Shown: in pieces, positions 46,534 through 55,172 of the stretch | Numbering within the stretch: position 1 is the first letter of the stretch | Layout of the letters: each line of letters begins with the position of its first letter | Source of the DNA: SM23-32 sp964434535 | GTDB lineage: Bacteria; Planctomycetota; Brocadiia; SM23-32 | Assembly: GCA_964434535.1 (NCBI GenBank) | Contig: CAYSWA010000004.1 | Span: 1-64,000, forward strand | Length of the DNA: 64,000 bases | Direction: 5' to 3' | The notes under the pieces: model-generated | Database searches by the model: none | Told to the model about the DNA's origin: nothing | Seen by the model: the letters and a program-made list of their open reading frames with translations, nothing else | Made by a program: the position numbers and the translations under genes

Positions 46534-47415
46534 ATGCACCCATACCTGATCCAGTGGGACCTGCCCGGGGGGCTCGGCACCTTCCGGCTGCCCTCGTACG
46601 GGACGATGATCGCCCTGGGGTTCCTCGTCTGCCTCTACCTGCTCCAGCGGCGGGCGCGGCGCACGGGGCTCGATCCGCTGGCGCTCTTCGACGCCGTCGT
46701 CTGGGCGCTGATGGGCGGGCTGGTCGGCGCGCGGCTCTTCTACGTGCTGCACCACTGGCACCAGTTCGCGCCCGATCCCCTGCGCGTGTTCGCCTTGTGG
46801 CACGGCGGGCTCACCTTCTACGGCGGCGTCATCGGCGGGGCGCTCGGCCTGCTCGTTCAACTGCGCCGCAAGGGGCTGCCCCTGCGGCCGACGCTCGACG
46901 TCTGCGCCAGCCTCCTGCCGCTGGGCCACGCCTTCGGGCGCGTCGGCTGCTTCCTGAACGGGTGCTGCTACGGCGAGGTGACCGACTGCTGGGTCGGCGT
47001 GCGCTTCCCCAGGATCGTCGACGGCGCCGGCGAGATCGTCGGCAGCCTGGCCTACCTGGACCACCTGCGCCGGGGCCTTGTCACGGCGAGCCAGGAGCGC
47101 TCCCTGCCCGTCCATCCGACCCAGCTCTACGAGGTGGCGCTGGAGCTGGCCATCTTCGCGCTGCTGGGCTACTGGCTGACGCGGCGGCGCAGGGCGGGGG
47201 ACGTGGCCTGGGCCTACCCGGTGCTCTACGGGGCCGGGCGGTTCGTCTACGAGTTCTTCCGTGGCGACACCGAGCCGATCCCGGCGCTGGGCGGGCTGAC
47301 GCTCTTCCAGGTCGTCTCGATCGGGCTGGTGGCCTTCGGCGTGGCCATGCTCGCGCGCAGCCGGACGCTGCCGCCCGAGCCGGTGGCCGAGCCCTATGAG
47401 GCGAGCGAGCAGTAG
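46534..47415 (+). CDS. lgt: phosphatidylglycerol-prolipoprotein diacylglyceryl transferase
   Basis: Lgt attaches diacylglycerol to the lipobox cysteine of prolipoproteins. The 293-residue protein has about seven membrane helices, the motif YGTMIALGF, HGGLTFYGGVIGG, the signature HAFGRVGCFLNGCCYG with the essential Arg and Asn, and the VHPTQLYE segment. Length is typical. Its client in the window would be the lipoprotein encoded at 28521-29879. It is separated from yggS by 130 bp with no clear promoter (TAAGAT at 46501-46506 is possible). Confidence 0.95.
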   Translation: MHPYLIQWDLPGGLGTFRLPSYGTMIALGFLVCLYLLQRRARRTGLDPLALFDAVVWALMGGLVGARLFYVLHHWHQFAPDPLRVFALWHGGLTFYGGVIGGALGLLVQLRRKGLPLRPTLDVCASLLPLGHAFGRVGCFLNGCCYGEVTDCWVGVRFPRIVDGAGEIVGSLAYLDHLRRGLVTASQERSLPVHPTQLYEVALELAIFALLGYWLTRRRRAGDVAWAYPVLYGAGRFVYEFFRGDTEPIPALGGLTLFQVVSIGLVAFGVAMLARSRTLPPEPVAEPYEASEQ

Positions 47416-47425
47416 GGGGAGGCCC

Positions 47426-47447
47426 GTTGCTCGTCGTTCGTTGCTCG
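47426..47447 (-). repeat. CGAGCAA heptamer tandem array
   Basis: On the minus strand CGAGCAA, CGAACGA, CGAGCAA and C. It lies in the gap between the convergent lgt and cca genes and belongs to the same family as the array at 45343. Confidence 0.75.
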
Positions 47448-47481
47448 CGAGGCGCCCTTGCGGCGCCGCCTTTGCGTCGGG

Positions 47482-48834
47482 CTACGCGCCCTCCGCGTTC
47501 CATCTCTGCGTCAGGCGGCGGGCCAGCTTGCGGGCCTCCTGGGGCGTGGTGACATCGCCTTCGAGCTGGGCGTCGCGGACCTTCTCCAGCACCCGGCCGA
47601 AGAGCGGCCCCGGCTCGTAGCCCATCTCGATCAGGTCCTCGCCGGTGACCAGGCGGGGCGGCTCGGCCTCCTCGGGCGTCATGCTGCGGTAGCGCTGCAT
47701 CACGTAGTGGTAGTTCTCCAGGTTGCCCCAGCTGGCCAGCGCGTCGGCGCGGTGCAGCTCGGCGAGCTGCTCGAAGCCCGGCTCGGCGAAGAGCCGCTTC
47801 AGCGTGCTCACCTTCATCCGCAGGGCGTCCTTGAAGTACATGTGCCGGCTGACGAGCCAGGCGATCCGCTCGGTCTCCTGGCGCGAGAGGCGCAGCCGCC
47901 GGCAGACGCGGCGGGTGATGTCGCGCCCGATCCGCGAGTGCTCGGGGAAGTGCTTCGCGCCGGCCGCCCGGCTCGCCTCGGGCTTGCCCACGTCGTGGAG
48001 CAGCGCCGCCATCGCCAGCTCGAAGCCCGGACAGGGGCCGAGCTTCTCCACCGTCAGCAGCGTGTGCACGAAGACGTCGCCCTCGGGGTGATAGTTCTCC
48101 GGCTGCTCGCAGCCGCGCGCCTCCGCCAGCTCGGGGAAGATGACGGTGAGCATCCCGAGCTCGTCCATCAGCCGCAGCGCGCCGGCCGGGTCGGGGCCGG
48201 TCAGGACGATGCGCAGCTCCTCCTGGAGCCGCTCGGCGCTGACCTCGACGACGAGGTCGGCGAGCCCCTCGACGGCGTGGCGGGTGTGCTGCTCGATCGC
48301 GAAGCCGAACCGCGCGGCGAACCGCACGGCGCGCAGCAGGCGCAGGTGGTCCTCGCCGAACCGCGCAAAGGGGTCGCCGATGGCGCGGACGATGCCCGCC
48401 TCCAGGTCGTCCTTGCCCCCGACGAAGTCGAGCAGCCGGTCCTCCAGCGGGTCCCAGAACATGCCGTTGATGGTGAAGTCGCGCCGGCGTGCGTCGCGCT
48501 CGGCGTCGGTGAAGGTGACGCTGTCGGGGTGGCGGCCGTCGGAGTAGCCGCTTTCGGCGCGGAAGGTAGCCACCTCGTAGGGCCGCCCGTCGCGCACGAC
48601 GAGGCAGACGCCGAACTGCCTGCCGACCGGGCGCGTCTGGTCGAACAGCTCCTCGACCCGCTCGGGGCGGGCGTCGGTGGCCACGTCGTAGTCCTGGGGC
48701 TCTTCGCCGCGCAGCAGGTCGCGCACGCAGCCGCCGGCGAGCAGCGCGCGGTGGCCGGCCTCCCGCAGTCGGCGCACGATGCGCTCGGCGCCCGCGTAGG
48801 CCTGGTCGGCCGGCTTCTGTATGCAGGTGGTCAT
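47482..48834 (-). CDS. cca: CCA tRNA nucleotidyltransferase/poly(A) polymerase family protein with HD domain
   Basis: The 450-residue protein adds or repairs the 3' CCA of tRNAs (or acts as a poly(A) polymerase, which cannot be separated by eye). The N-terminus has the class II nucleotidyltransferase motif LAGGCVRDLL, DYDVATDA and RRDFTINGM, then the RFGEDHLRLLRAVRFAARF neck region. An HD phosphohydrolase domain follows (about 245-330, with ALLHDVGKP). The ATG lies only nine bases after a TATAAT, so the message may be almost leaderless. Confidence 0.93.
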   Translation of the reverse strand: MTTCIQKPADQAYAGAERIVRRLREAGHRALLAGGCVRDLLRGEEPQDYDVATDARPERVEELFDQTRPVGRQFGVCLVVRDGRPYEVATFRAESGYSDGRHPDSVTFTDAERDARRRDFTINGMFWDPLEDRLLDFVGGKDDLEAGIVRAIGDPFARFGEDHLRLLRAVRFAARFGFAIEQHTRHAVEGLADLVVEVSAERLQEELRIVLTGPDPAGALRLMDELGMLTVIFPELAEARGCEQPENYHPEGDVFVHTLLTVEKLGPCPGFELAMAALLHDVGKPEASRAAGAKHFPEHSRIGRDITRRVCRRLRLSRQETERIAWLVSRHMYFKDALRMKVSTLKRLFAEPGFEQLAELHRADALASWGNLENYHYVMQRYRSMTPEEAEPPRLVTGEDLIEMGYEPGPLFGRVLEKVRDAQLEGDVTTPQEARKLARRLTQRWNAEGA

Positions 48835-48839
48835 GGAAA

Positions 48840-48916
48840 GGCGATTATACGCGCCGGGCCGGTCGGCCGCCAGACGGGCCGTTTGCGGGCGCGCTCGGCG
48901 GGGGCGTATAATCGCC
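48840..48916. promoter_or_regulatory. mirrored divergent promoters of cca and pepQ
   Basis: GGCGATTATACGC (48840-48852) and its exact complement GCGTATAATCGCC (48904-48916) form a 13-bp inverted repeat. Each arm carries the TATAAT of one direction (minus 48849-48844, plus 48907-48912). For the plus promoter TTGCGG at 48883-48888 is the -35 box, with an 18-bp spacer. Confidence 0.7.
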
Positions 48917-48947
48917 GGTCTCTGCCTCCCCGAGGGGGCCCGTCCCC

Positions 48948-50033
48948 ATGGACCACGCCGCCCGCATGGCGGAGTTCCGCCGCCGCCTCGCCGAGGCCGG
49001 CCTCGATGCCTACTGGCTGGTCGAGCCGGCCAACGTGCGCTACCTCTGCGGCTTCACCGGCGAGGACAGCACTCTGGTGGTGACGGCCGACCACGCCGCC
49101 CTGATCAGCGACTCGCGCTACGCCGAGCAGGCGGAGCTGGAGGCCGAGGCCGACGAGGTGATCAGCCGGAAGCAGCCGATGGCCGAGGAGGCCGGGGCGC
49201 TGTTGAAGGCCCACGCGGCCGGGCGGGTCGGCGTCAGCGGGCGGCACGTGAGGCAGGCGGACTTCACGGCCCTCGGCGAGGCGGCCGCGCCGGTCGAGCT
49301 GACGGCGCGCAAGCACGGCATCGCCGAGCAGATGCGCGTCTGCAAGGACGCCGGCGAGGTGGAGGCGATCCGCGCCTCGCTGCGGCTGGCGCAGGAGACG
49401 TTCGAGGAGGTGCTGCCCCTGGTGGAGCCGGGCCGGGCCGAGCGCTGGCTGGCCGCGCGGCTGGAGTTCGAGCTGCGGGCGCGGGGGGCGGACGGCGCTT
49501 CCTTCCCCACCATCTGCGCGGTCGATGCCCACGCCAGCATGCCGCACGCCACCTCCGGGGGGGCGGTGGTGGGGCAGCGGAGCGCGGTGCTGTTCGACTG
49601 GGGAGCGCGCCTGGCCGGCTACTGCTCCGACTTGACACGTGTGGTGTGCGTGGATACAATCCCCGAGGAGATCGAGGCCGTGGCGGACGTCGTTCTGAGG
49701 GCTCAGGAGGCCGTTTTCTGGCTTCTCAAGCCCGGCAGCACCTGCGGCGACGTCGACGCGGCCGGCCGGGCCGTCATCGAGCAGGCCGGCTACGCAGAGG
49801 AGTTCGGACACGGGATCGGCCACGGCGTGGGGCTGAGCGTGCACGAGGCCCCGCGGATCGGTCCGGCGGGCGAGACCGTCCTGAAGCCGGGCATGGTGGT
49901 GACCGTCGAGCCGGGCGTCTACCTGCCCGGCCGGCTCGGCGTGCGGATCGAGGAGATGGCTTTGATCACCCCGCACGGTCACGAGGTGCTCACGACGCTG
50001 CCGCAGCGGCCGCGGGCCTTGCGGGGCGGGTGA
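48948..50033 (+). CDS. pepQ: Xaa-Pro peptidase (M24 family)
   Basis: The 361-residue protein is an M24 metallopeptidase with an N-terminal creatinase-like domain (about 1-130) and a C-terminal pita-bread catalytic domain. The dimetal ligands are visible: FDWGARLAGYCSDLTR (two Asp), GHGIGHGVGLSVHE (His), VTVEPGVYLPG (Glu) and GVRIEEMALIT (Glu). It probably cleaves Xaa-Pro dipeptides or N-terminal Xaa-Pro bonds. The family does not tell PepQ from PepP-like aminopeptidases. It precedes accB by 86 bp. Confidence 0.88.
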   Translation: MDHAARMAEFRRRLAEAGLDAYWLVEPANVRYLCGFTGEDSTLVVTADHAALISDSRYAEQAELEAEADEVISRKQPMAEEAGALLKAHAAGRVGVSGRHVRQADFTALGEAAAPVELTARKHGIAEQMRVCKDAGEVEAIRASLRLAQETFEEVLPLVEPGRAERWLAARLEFELRARGADGASFPTICAVDAHASMPHATSGGAVVGQRSAVLFDWGARLAGYCSDLTRVVCVDTIPEEIEAVADVVLRAQEAVFWLLKPGSTCGDVDAAGRAVIEQAGYAEEFGHGIGHGVGLSVHEAPRIGPAGETVLKPGMVVTVEPGVYLPGRLGVRIEEMALITPHGHEVLTTLPQRPRALRGG

Positions 50034-50119
50034 GGTGGGGGGCGCGTCGCCTGCATCGCGGCGCCGGGCGGCGCCGCCTTCCGGACCTGAACCGAGAACC
50101 GACACAGGGGACTCCATAC

Positions 50120-50602
50120 ATGGACGCCGTGGAGAGGGTTCGCCAGTTGCTGGAGATCATGGCGGATCACGAGCTGGCCGAGCTCGAAGTGGAGGAGCCC
50201 GACCTGCGCGTGCGGATCCTGAAGCACGTGCCGCCCCAGTACCTGCCGCCCGGGCTGAACCTGGCCCAGCTCCACCACGCCGGCGCCCAGCAGCAGCCCC
50301 TGCAACTGCCCGCCGAGTCCGAGCCCAGGGCCGCCGAGGGCGCCGTCGACGAGAAGCTCCTCGAGATCGCCTCCCCCATGGTCGGCACCTTTTACCGCTC
50401 GCCCCGCTCCGGCGCCGACCCCTACGTGAGCATCGGCACCGAGGTGGAGCCCGATACGGTGATCTGCATCATCGAGGCGATGAAGGTCATGAACGAGATC
50501 AGGGCCGAGGTGGCCGGCACCCTCGTGGAGATCCTGGTGCAGGACACCGAGCCGGTGGAGTTCGGGCAGGTGCTCTTCCTGGTCGAGCCCGCCGAGGATT
50601 AG
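50120..50602 (+). CDS. accB: acetyl-CoA carboxylase biotin carboxyl carrier protein
   Basis: AccB carries biotin between the carboxylase and transferase parts of acetyl-CoA carboxylase. The 160-residue protein has an N-terminal helical region (VRQLLEIMADHELAELEVEE), a Gln/Pro-rich linker and a C-terminal biotinyl domain (about 80-160). The attachment lysine is in EAMKVMNE, and PMVGTFYRSP has the usual thumb segment. Two GAACCGA heptamers precede it (50089-50102). It is followed by accC after 48 bp. Confidence 0.96.
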   Translation: MDAVERVRQLLEIMADHELAELEVEEPDLRVRILKHVPPQYLPPGLNLAQLHHAGAQQQPLQLPAESEPRAAEGAVDEKLLEIASPMVGTFYRSPRSGADPYVSIGTEVEPDTVICIIEAMKVMNEIRAEVAGTLVEILVQDTEPVEFGQVLFLVEPAED

Positions 50603-50650
50603 GCGCCGGGCGCGGCACGCCGGCCACCCCCTGACGGGACGGACCGAGGC

Positions 50651-51997
50651 ATGTTCACCAGAGTGCTCGTGGCCAACCGCGGCGAGATCGCCCTGCGCAT
50701 CCTGCGCGCCTGCAAGGAGATGGGCATCGAGACCGTCGCCGTCTACTCCCGCGCCGACGCCGGCTCCAAGTACCTGGACCTCGCCGACGAGGCCGTCTGC
50801 ATCGGCCCCGCCCCCCCGGCCGAGAGCTACCTGAACATCCCCGCCATCATCAGCGCCGCCGAGATCACCAACGTCGACGCCGTCCACCCCGGCTACGGCT
50901 TCCTGGCCGAGAACGACAACTTCGCCGAGATCTGCGAGGAGTCGAACATCACCTTCATCGGCCCGCGCTCCGAGACCATGCGCAAGATGGGCAACAAGGT
51001 CCAGGCCCGCAAGATCGCCCAGGACAACAAGGTGCCCGTCATCCCCGGCAGCGAGGGCACCGTCGAGGACGAGGAGCACGCCCTGGCCCTGGCCCACCAG
51101 CTCGGCTACCCGGTGATGATCAAGGCCGCCGCCGGCGGCGGGGGCCGCGGCATGCGCGTGGCCCACAACGACATCAGCCTCAAGAACATGCTCGCCCTGG
51201 CCCGCAGCGAGGCCGGCGCCGCCTTCAAGGACAGCGCCGTCTACGTCGAGCACGTCCTGGAGCGCGCCCGCCACGTCGAGGTGCAGATCCTGGCCGACAA
51301 CCACGGCAACGTCATCCACCTGGGCGAGCGCGACTGCTCCATCCAGCGCCGCTTCCAGAAGCTGATCGAGGAGACCCCCAGCCCCGGCATCGACGAGGAC
51401 CTGCGCGAGAAACTCACCCGCGCCGCCGTGCGCATCGCCCGCGCCGTCGACTACACCAACGCCGGCACGGTCGAGTTCCTCGTCGACGGGGGGGGCGACT
51501 TCTACTTCATCGAGATGAACACCCGCCTCCAGGTCGAGCACCCGATCACCGAGGAGGTGACCGGCGTGGACCTGGTCAAGGAGCAACTGCGGGCCGCCGC
51601 CGGGGAGGAGCTCTCCCTGCAGCAGAAGCGCGTGGAGTTCCGCGGCGTCGCCATCGAGTGCCGCGTCAACGCCGAGAACCCGGCCGACGGGTTCCGCACC
51701 TCGCCCGGCACCGTCAGCCAGTTCATCGCCCCCGGCGGGCCCGGCGTGCGGGTCGATACCCACTGCTACAGCGGCTACGAGGTGAAGCCGTTCTACGACT
51801 CGATGATCGGCAAGCTCATCGTGCACCGTCCGGACCGGCCCACGGCGCTGGCGGCGCTGCGGCGGGCCCTGGGGGAGTTCGTCATCGAGGGCATCCACAC
51901 CACGGTGCCGTTCTACCGGGACCTGATCCAGCACACGGGCTACGCCGAGGGCCGCTTCAACGTCCGCTTCGTCGAGGACCTGCTCGATATGTCGTGA
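50651..51997 (+). CDS. accC: acetyl-CoA carboxylase biotin carboxylase subunit
   Basis: AccC carboxylates the biotin on AccB with ATP and bicarbonate. The 448-residue protein shows the standard N-terminal VLVANRGEIALRILRACKEMG, HPGYGFLAEN, the glycine-rich ATP loop KAAAGGGGRGMR, ERDCSIQRRFQKLIEE and EMNTRLQVEHPITE motifs, and the C-terminal domain. All expected catalytic residues appear to be present. It completes the accBC operon; the transferase genes accA and accD are not in the window. Confidence 0.97.
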   Translation: MFTRVLVANRGEIALRILRACKEMGIETVAVYSRADAGSKYLDLADEAVCIGPAPPAESYLNIPAIISAAEITNVDAVHPGYGFLAENDNFAEICEESNITFIGPRSETMRKMGNKVQARKIAQDNKVPVIPGSEGTVEDEEHALALAHQLGYPVMIKAAAGGGGRGMRVAHNDISLKNMLALARSEAGAAFKDSAVYVEHVLERARHVEVQILADNHGNVIHLGERDCSIQRRFQKLIEETPSPGIDEDLREKLTRAAVRIARAVDYTNAGTVEFLVDGGGDFYFIEMNTRLQVEHPITEEVTGVDLVKEQLRAAAGEELSLQQKRVEFRGVAIECRVNAENPADGFRTSPGTVSQFIAPGGPGVRVDTHCYSGYEVKPFYDSMIGKLIVHRPDRPTALAALRRALGEFVIEGIHTTVPFYRDLIQHTGYAEGRFNVRFVEDLLDMS

Positions 51998-52147
51998 GGG
52001 CGTGCCACTTACCTTCCAGGTTCCGCGGGACGCATTGCAGCGTCTGCTCCAACGAGCCCGCTCGCCAGAGGCCCTTGCTCTGCCAGCCGAAGATGACGGT
52101 GCCTTCTACGGGGCTCCTTCGCTGAAGCCACGAAAGGCGGGCGATCG

Positions 52148-53179
52148 GTGAGTGAGCCCATCCTGCCGCCGGCGCTGCCCGAGGACCTGCCGGCCGAGCG
52201 CCTCGTCGGCATCACCACCACCGTGCCGCTCGAGGTCATCTTCGCCGCCGGGCTCGTGCCGGTGGACCTGAACAACCTGTTCGTCGGCGCCGACGATCCG
52301 GCCTCGCTGACCGAACGGGCCGAGCGGGCCGGATTCCCCCGCGCCTGCTGCGCCTGGACGAAGGGCATCTACGGCGCCGTCCACGAGCGCGGCATCCGCC
52401 GCGCCCTCGCCGTCACCCGCGGCGATTGCAGCAACGCCGAAGCCCTGCTCGACGTGCTCGCCCACGAGGGGCTCGAATGCCTGACCTTCGACTACCCCGC
52501 CGATCAGGACGCCGGGGCGATGGCCGCCGCCATCGAGCGCCTGGCCGAGCGCCTCGGCGCCGACCCGGCCGAGGCGGAACGCTGGCGCGAACGCCTGGCG
52601 CCGGGCCGCTGCGCCGCCGCCGAGATCGACCGGCTCACCCACGAGGAGGACCGGGTCGGGGGCCTGGAGAACCACCTCTGGCTGGTCAGCGCGAGCGACT
52701 TCTGCGCCGAGCCCGACCGCTACCGCGCCGAGGCCGAGGCGTTCGCGCGCCTGGCGGGGCGGCGCGAGCCGATGAACCAGAAGGTGCGGCTCGGCCTCTG
52801 CGGGGTGCCGCCGATCGTGCCGGCGCTCTACGGCTTCGTCGAATCGCTCGGCGCGCGCGTGGTCTTCAACGAGACGCAGCGTCAGTTCGCCATGCCCGCC
52901 CCGGCCGGCTCGCTGGCGGAGCAATACGCGCGCTACACCTATCCCTACGGGGTGCGGCCGCGCCTGGCGGACATCCTGACCGAATGCGCCCGGCGCCGGT
53001 TGGACGGGCTGATCCACTACGTGCAGAGCTTCTGCCACCGGCGCATCGAGGACCGGATCGTGCGGGACGAGGCGCCGCTGCCCGTGCTGACGCTGGAGGC
53101 CGACCGGCCGGGCGAGCTCTCGGGCCAGCTCCGCACGCGCCTGGAGGCGTTCGTGGAGATGCTCGCCGCGCGGCGTTGA
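52148..53179 (+). CDS. 2-hydroxyacyl-CoA dehydratase (HgdB/FldB-like) subunit family protein
   Basis: The 343-residue protein belongs to the family that includes the subunits of 2-hydroxyacyl-CoA dehydratases and related double-cubane cluster proteins. Three cysteines expected to bind an iron-sulfur cluster are in place: RACCAW (about residue 67), RGDCSN and VQSFCHRR near the C-terminus, with GVPP in the middle. The usual partner subunit and the ATP-dependent activator are not adjacent, so the substrate is unknown. The GTG start at 52148 lies about 150 bp after accC; that gap shows no other feature. Confidence 0.75.
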   Translation: MSEPILPPALPEDLPAERLVGITTTVPLEVIFAAGLVPVDLNNLFVGADDPASLTERAERAGFPRACCAWTKGIYGAVHERGIRRALAVTRGDCSNAEALLDVLAHEGLECLTFDYPADQDAGAMAAAIERLAERLGADPAEAERWRERLAPGRCAAAEIDRLTHEEDRVGGLENHLWLVSASDFCAEPDRYRAEAEAFARLAGRREPMNQKVRLGLCGVPPIVPALYGFVESLGARVVFNETQRQFAMPAPAGSLAEQYARYTYPYGVRPRLADILTECARRRLDGLIHYVQSFCHRRIEDRIVRDEAPLPVLTLEADRPGELSGQLRTRLEAFVEMLAARR

Positions 53180-53205
53180 CAGGTCGGCCGGCTCGGCGCC
53201 ATACT
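53176..53205 (+). promoter_or_regulatory. promoter of the HicB-like/MNT pair
   Basis: Perfect TTGACA (53176-53181, including the TGA stop of the previous gene), 18 bp, CATACT (53200-53205), 23 bp before the next ATG. Confidence 0.55.
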
Positions 53206-53227
53206 GGCAGTCGTCAGGAAATGGGCC

Positions 53228-53434
53228 ATGAACGAGATCATGTTCGTCGTCGAGGAAGCGCCCGAGGGCGGCTACACGGCACGGGCTCCCGGGGCCTCCA
53301 TCGTCACCGAGGCGGACGACCCGGCCGAGCTCGAGGCCCGGATGCGGGATGCGGTCCGCTGTCACTTTGACGAAGCGGAGCGGCCGGCCATGGTGCGCCT
53401 GCACTTCGTGCGCGAAGAAGTGATCCCGGTATGA
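53228..53434 (+). CDS. HicB-like small protein
   Basis: The 68-residue protein has the HicB-like partial RNase H fold seen in antitoxin-type proteins: FVVEEAPEGGYTARAPG, then EADDPAELEARMRDAVRCHFDE, ending in VRLHFVREEV. No HicA toxin follows. It has its own TTGACA promoter and is followed 37 bp later by an MNT nucleotidyltransferase. Such small HicB-like genes are often orphan, so I do not call a working toxin-antitoxin system. Confidence 0.75.
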   Translation: MNEIMFVVEEAPEGGYTARAPGASIVTEADDPAELEARMRDAVRCHFDEAERPAMVRLHFVREEVIPV

Positions 53435-53471
53435 GCGAGCTCCCGCGCGCCGATGGGGGGAGGAACCCCAG

Positions 53472-53870
53472 ATGCAGCAAACGCGGCTCAGATTCCCGAT
53501 GGACCGCATCCGCGAGACGTGCGAACGGTACGGGGTGCGGGAGCTGGCCCTGTTCGGTTCGGCCAGCCGCGGCAGCGCCGGGCCGCACAGCGACATCGAC
53601 CTGTTGGTGGAGTTCGCTCCCGACGAGCCGGTCGGCTTCCTGACCCTGGCGCGGCTTCGCCATGAGCTTGCGGACCTGCTGGGCCGCCCCGTCGACCTCG
53701 TGCCCAAGGCCGGGCTGAAGCCGGCGATCCGTGAGGAGGTTCTGGCCAGCGCGGAGGTCGTGTATGCGCCGGGCGGCCCCGCAGGCGCCCCTCAGGGGCC
53801 CCGCAGCGGCTCGATCTGGGCGACCTCGTCGTCGCGCCAGCCGAGCATGGCGAGCTTCTCGCGCACGTAG
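53472..53870 (+). CDS. minimal nucleotidyltransferase (MNT) with run-on C-terminus
   Basis: The first 100 residues are a complete minimal nucleotidyltransferase: LFGSASRGSAGPHSDIDLLVEF gives the GSxxRG(x)nSDIDL catalytic motif, and LLGRPVDLVPK holds the third acidic residue. MNT proteins usually pair with HEPN toxins, but none is adjacent. After EEVLASAEVVYAP, the normal end, the frame runs on for about 33 residues that are antisense to the convergent URO-D-like gene (79-bp overlap), suggesting loss of the original stop. GGGGGGAGGA at 53455-53464 supports the start. Confidence 0.75.
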   Translation: MQQTRLRFPMDRIRETCERYGVRELALFGSASRGSAGPHSDIDLLVEFAPDEPVGFLTLARLRHELADLLGRPVDLVPKAGLKPAIREEVLASAEVVYAPGGPAGAPQGPRSGSIWATSSSRQPSMASFSRT

Positions 53871-54958
53871 TAGCGGTAGTTCTCGTAGGGCACGTCCTGG
53901 GGGATGCGGTGGTCGGCGTGGGGGATGAAGCCGCCGTCCTGGACCACGGGCGCGATGCGTTTCAGCTCGGCCAGGATCTCCGCCTTGCCGAAGGCGAGCC
54001 GGTGCTTGGCCACGCCGCCGCGCAGCAGGACCCGGCGCCCCCAGATGCTGCGGAACTTCACGGGGTCGGAGCCCGGGTGCACCTCCAGCGGGAACATGCA
54101 GTTCACCCCGCACTCCAGCCAGACCGGCACCAGCTCGCTGATGTCGCCGTCGCAGTCGGTCCAGATCACCGTGCAGCCCCGCCGGCGCAGCAGGTCGCAG
54201 ACGCGCCTGAGGTGCGGCCCGACGATCTGGCGGAACATCGAGGGGCTGACCATCGGCCCGTTGCGGAAGCAGATGTCCTCCCAGCCGGCCGCGAAGTCGA
54301 CCTCGACGTGCTCCAGCGCCGCCTCGATCTGGCGGTAGTAGACCTCGGCGAGCGTGGCGACGATCTCCTCGACCAGCTCGCGGTCGTCGTAGACCATCAG
54401 GCTGATGTTCTCGAACCCGATCCAGTTGCGGGGGATGCCGAAGTAGGAGCCGAGCCCGATGCCGACCGGCACCTCGCTGCGCAGCAGCTCGCGCCCGAGC
54501 GCCTCGTAGTCGGTCTGGAAGCGGCGCGGATCGTTCGGGTCGAGCCGCTCCTTGAAGCGCCGCCAGTCCTCGCGCCCCTCGATGGGGAACTTCACGTAGT
54601 GGGGGATCGTCTTGGTGCCGCCGGTCTGGACCTCCTGCACCGTGCCGTCCGGCAGGCGCTCGAGGCGGACGCCGTCCCGCTCCTCCAGCGCCTCCGATCC
54701 GCCCTCGAAGGGCGGCACGAGGCCGTCCACGAACGGCGCGTGGGCGGCGGGGTCTACCCCGAAGTACGCCTCCACCGACGGGATGTCGTCGCAGTGGGCC
54801 GGCAGGCCCTCGCCGTGCCAGCGCGCGATGGTCTCCTCCAGGTAACCGAACTCCCAGTGGGGGACGCGGTCCACGCTCTGGAAGTGCATCAGGCGGCGGA
54901 AGCGCTCGCGATGGGTCAGCTCGCCGATGGCGGCGGGGTCGATGATGCTCTCGGCCAT
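53792..54958 (-). CDS. uroporphyrinogen decarboxylase-like (URO-D superfamily) protein
   Basis: The 388-residue protein is of the URO-D/methyltransferase superfamily, in the large environmental group that is not HemE. It has the N-terminal LTHRERFRRLMHFQSVDRVP, WEDICFRNGPMVSPSMFRQIVGPH, IWTDCDGDISELVPVWLECGVN and a C-terminal GGFIPHADHRIPQDVPYENYRYY. Relatives include methyl-transferases that act on corrinoid-linked methyl groups, but the substrate is unknown. The start is set at 54958 since a TATAAC promoter lies just upstream. Its 3' end overlaps the MNT gene. Confidence 0.85.
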   Translation of the reverse strand: MAESIIDPAAIGELTHRERFRRLMHFQSVDRVPHWEFGYLEETIARWHGEGLPAHCDDIPSVEAYFGVDPAAHAPFVDGLVPPFEGGSEALEERDGVRLERLPDGTVQEVQTGGTKTIPHYVKFPIEGREDWRRFKERLDPNDPRRFQTDYEALGRELLRSEVPVGIGLGSYFGIPRNWIGFENISLMVYDDRELVEEIVATLAEVYYRQIEAALEHVEVDFAAGWEDICFRNGPMVSPSMFRQIVGPHLRRVCDLLRRRGCTVIWTDCDGDISELVPVWLECGVNCMFPLEVHPGSDPVKFRSIWGRRVLLRGGVAKHRLAFGKAEILAELKRIAPVVQDGGFIPHADHRIPQDVPYENYRYYVREKLAMLGWRDDEVAQIEPLRGP

Positions 54959-54991
54959 GGGTTCCTTCCGCAGGGGGCGCCGGAGGCGCTC

Positions 54992-55019
54992 GTTATACCG
55001 CATGGCGGGCGGGATGCAA
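54992..55019 (-). promoter_or_regulatory. promoter of the URO-D-like gene
   Basis: Minus strand TTGCAT (55019-55014), 16 bp, TATAAC (54997-54992), 34 bp before the ATG. It is divergent from the promoter at 55042. Confidence 0.5.
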
Positions 55020-55041
55020 CCGCCGGGGCGAGCCATCGCGT

Positions 55042-55070
55042 TTGACGGTCCGCCGGGCGGCGTATACGAT
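55042..55070 (+). promoter_or_regulatory. promoter of the lipoprotein-carrier/thioredoxin fusion gene
   Basis: TTGACG (55042-55047), 17 bp, TACGAT (55065-55070), about 100 bp before the ATG. Confidence 0.45.
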
Positions 55071-55172
55071 GGCTGTAGACGGGGTTGGCGCTCCGCATGG
55101 CTGGCGGCGCGCAGCGACTCCACTCTCTTTGCCCTGATCACCCGCCAAGCAGCCATAGGAAGGGGTTTCCCG

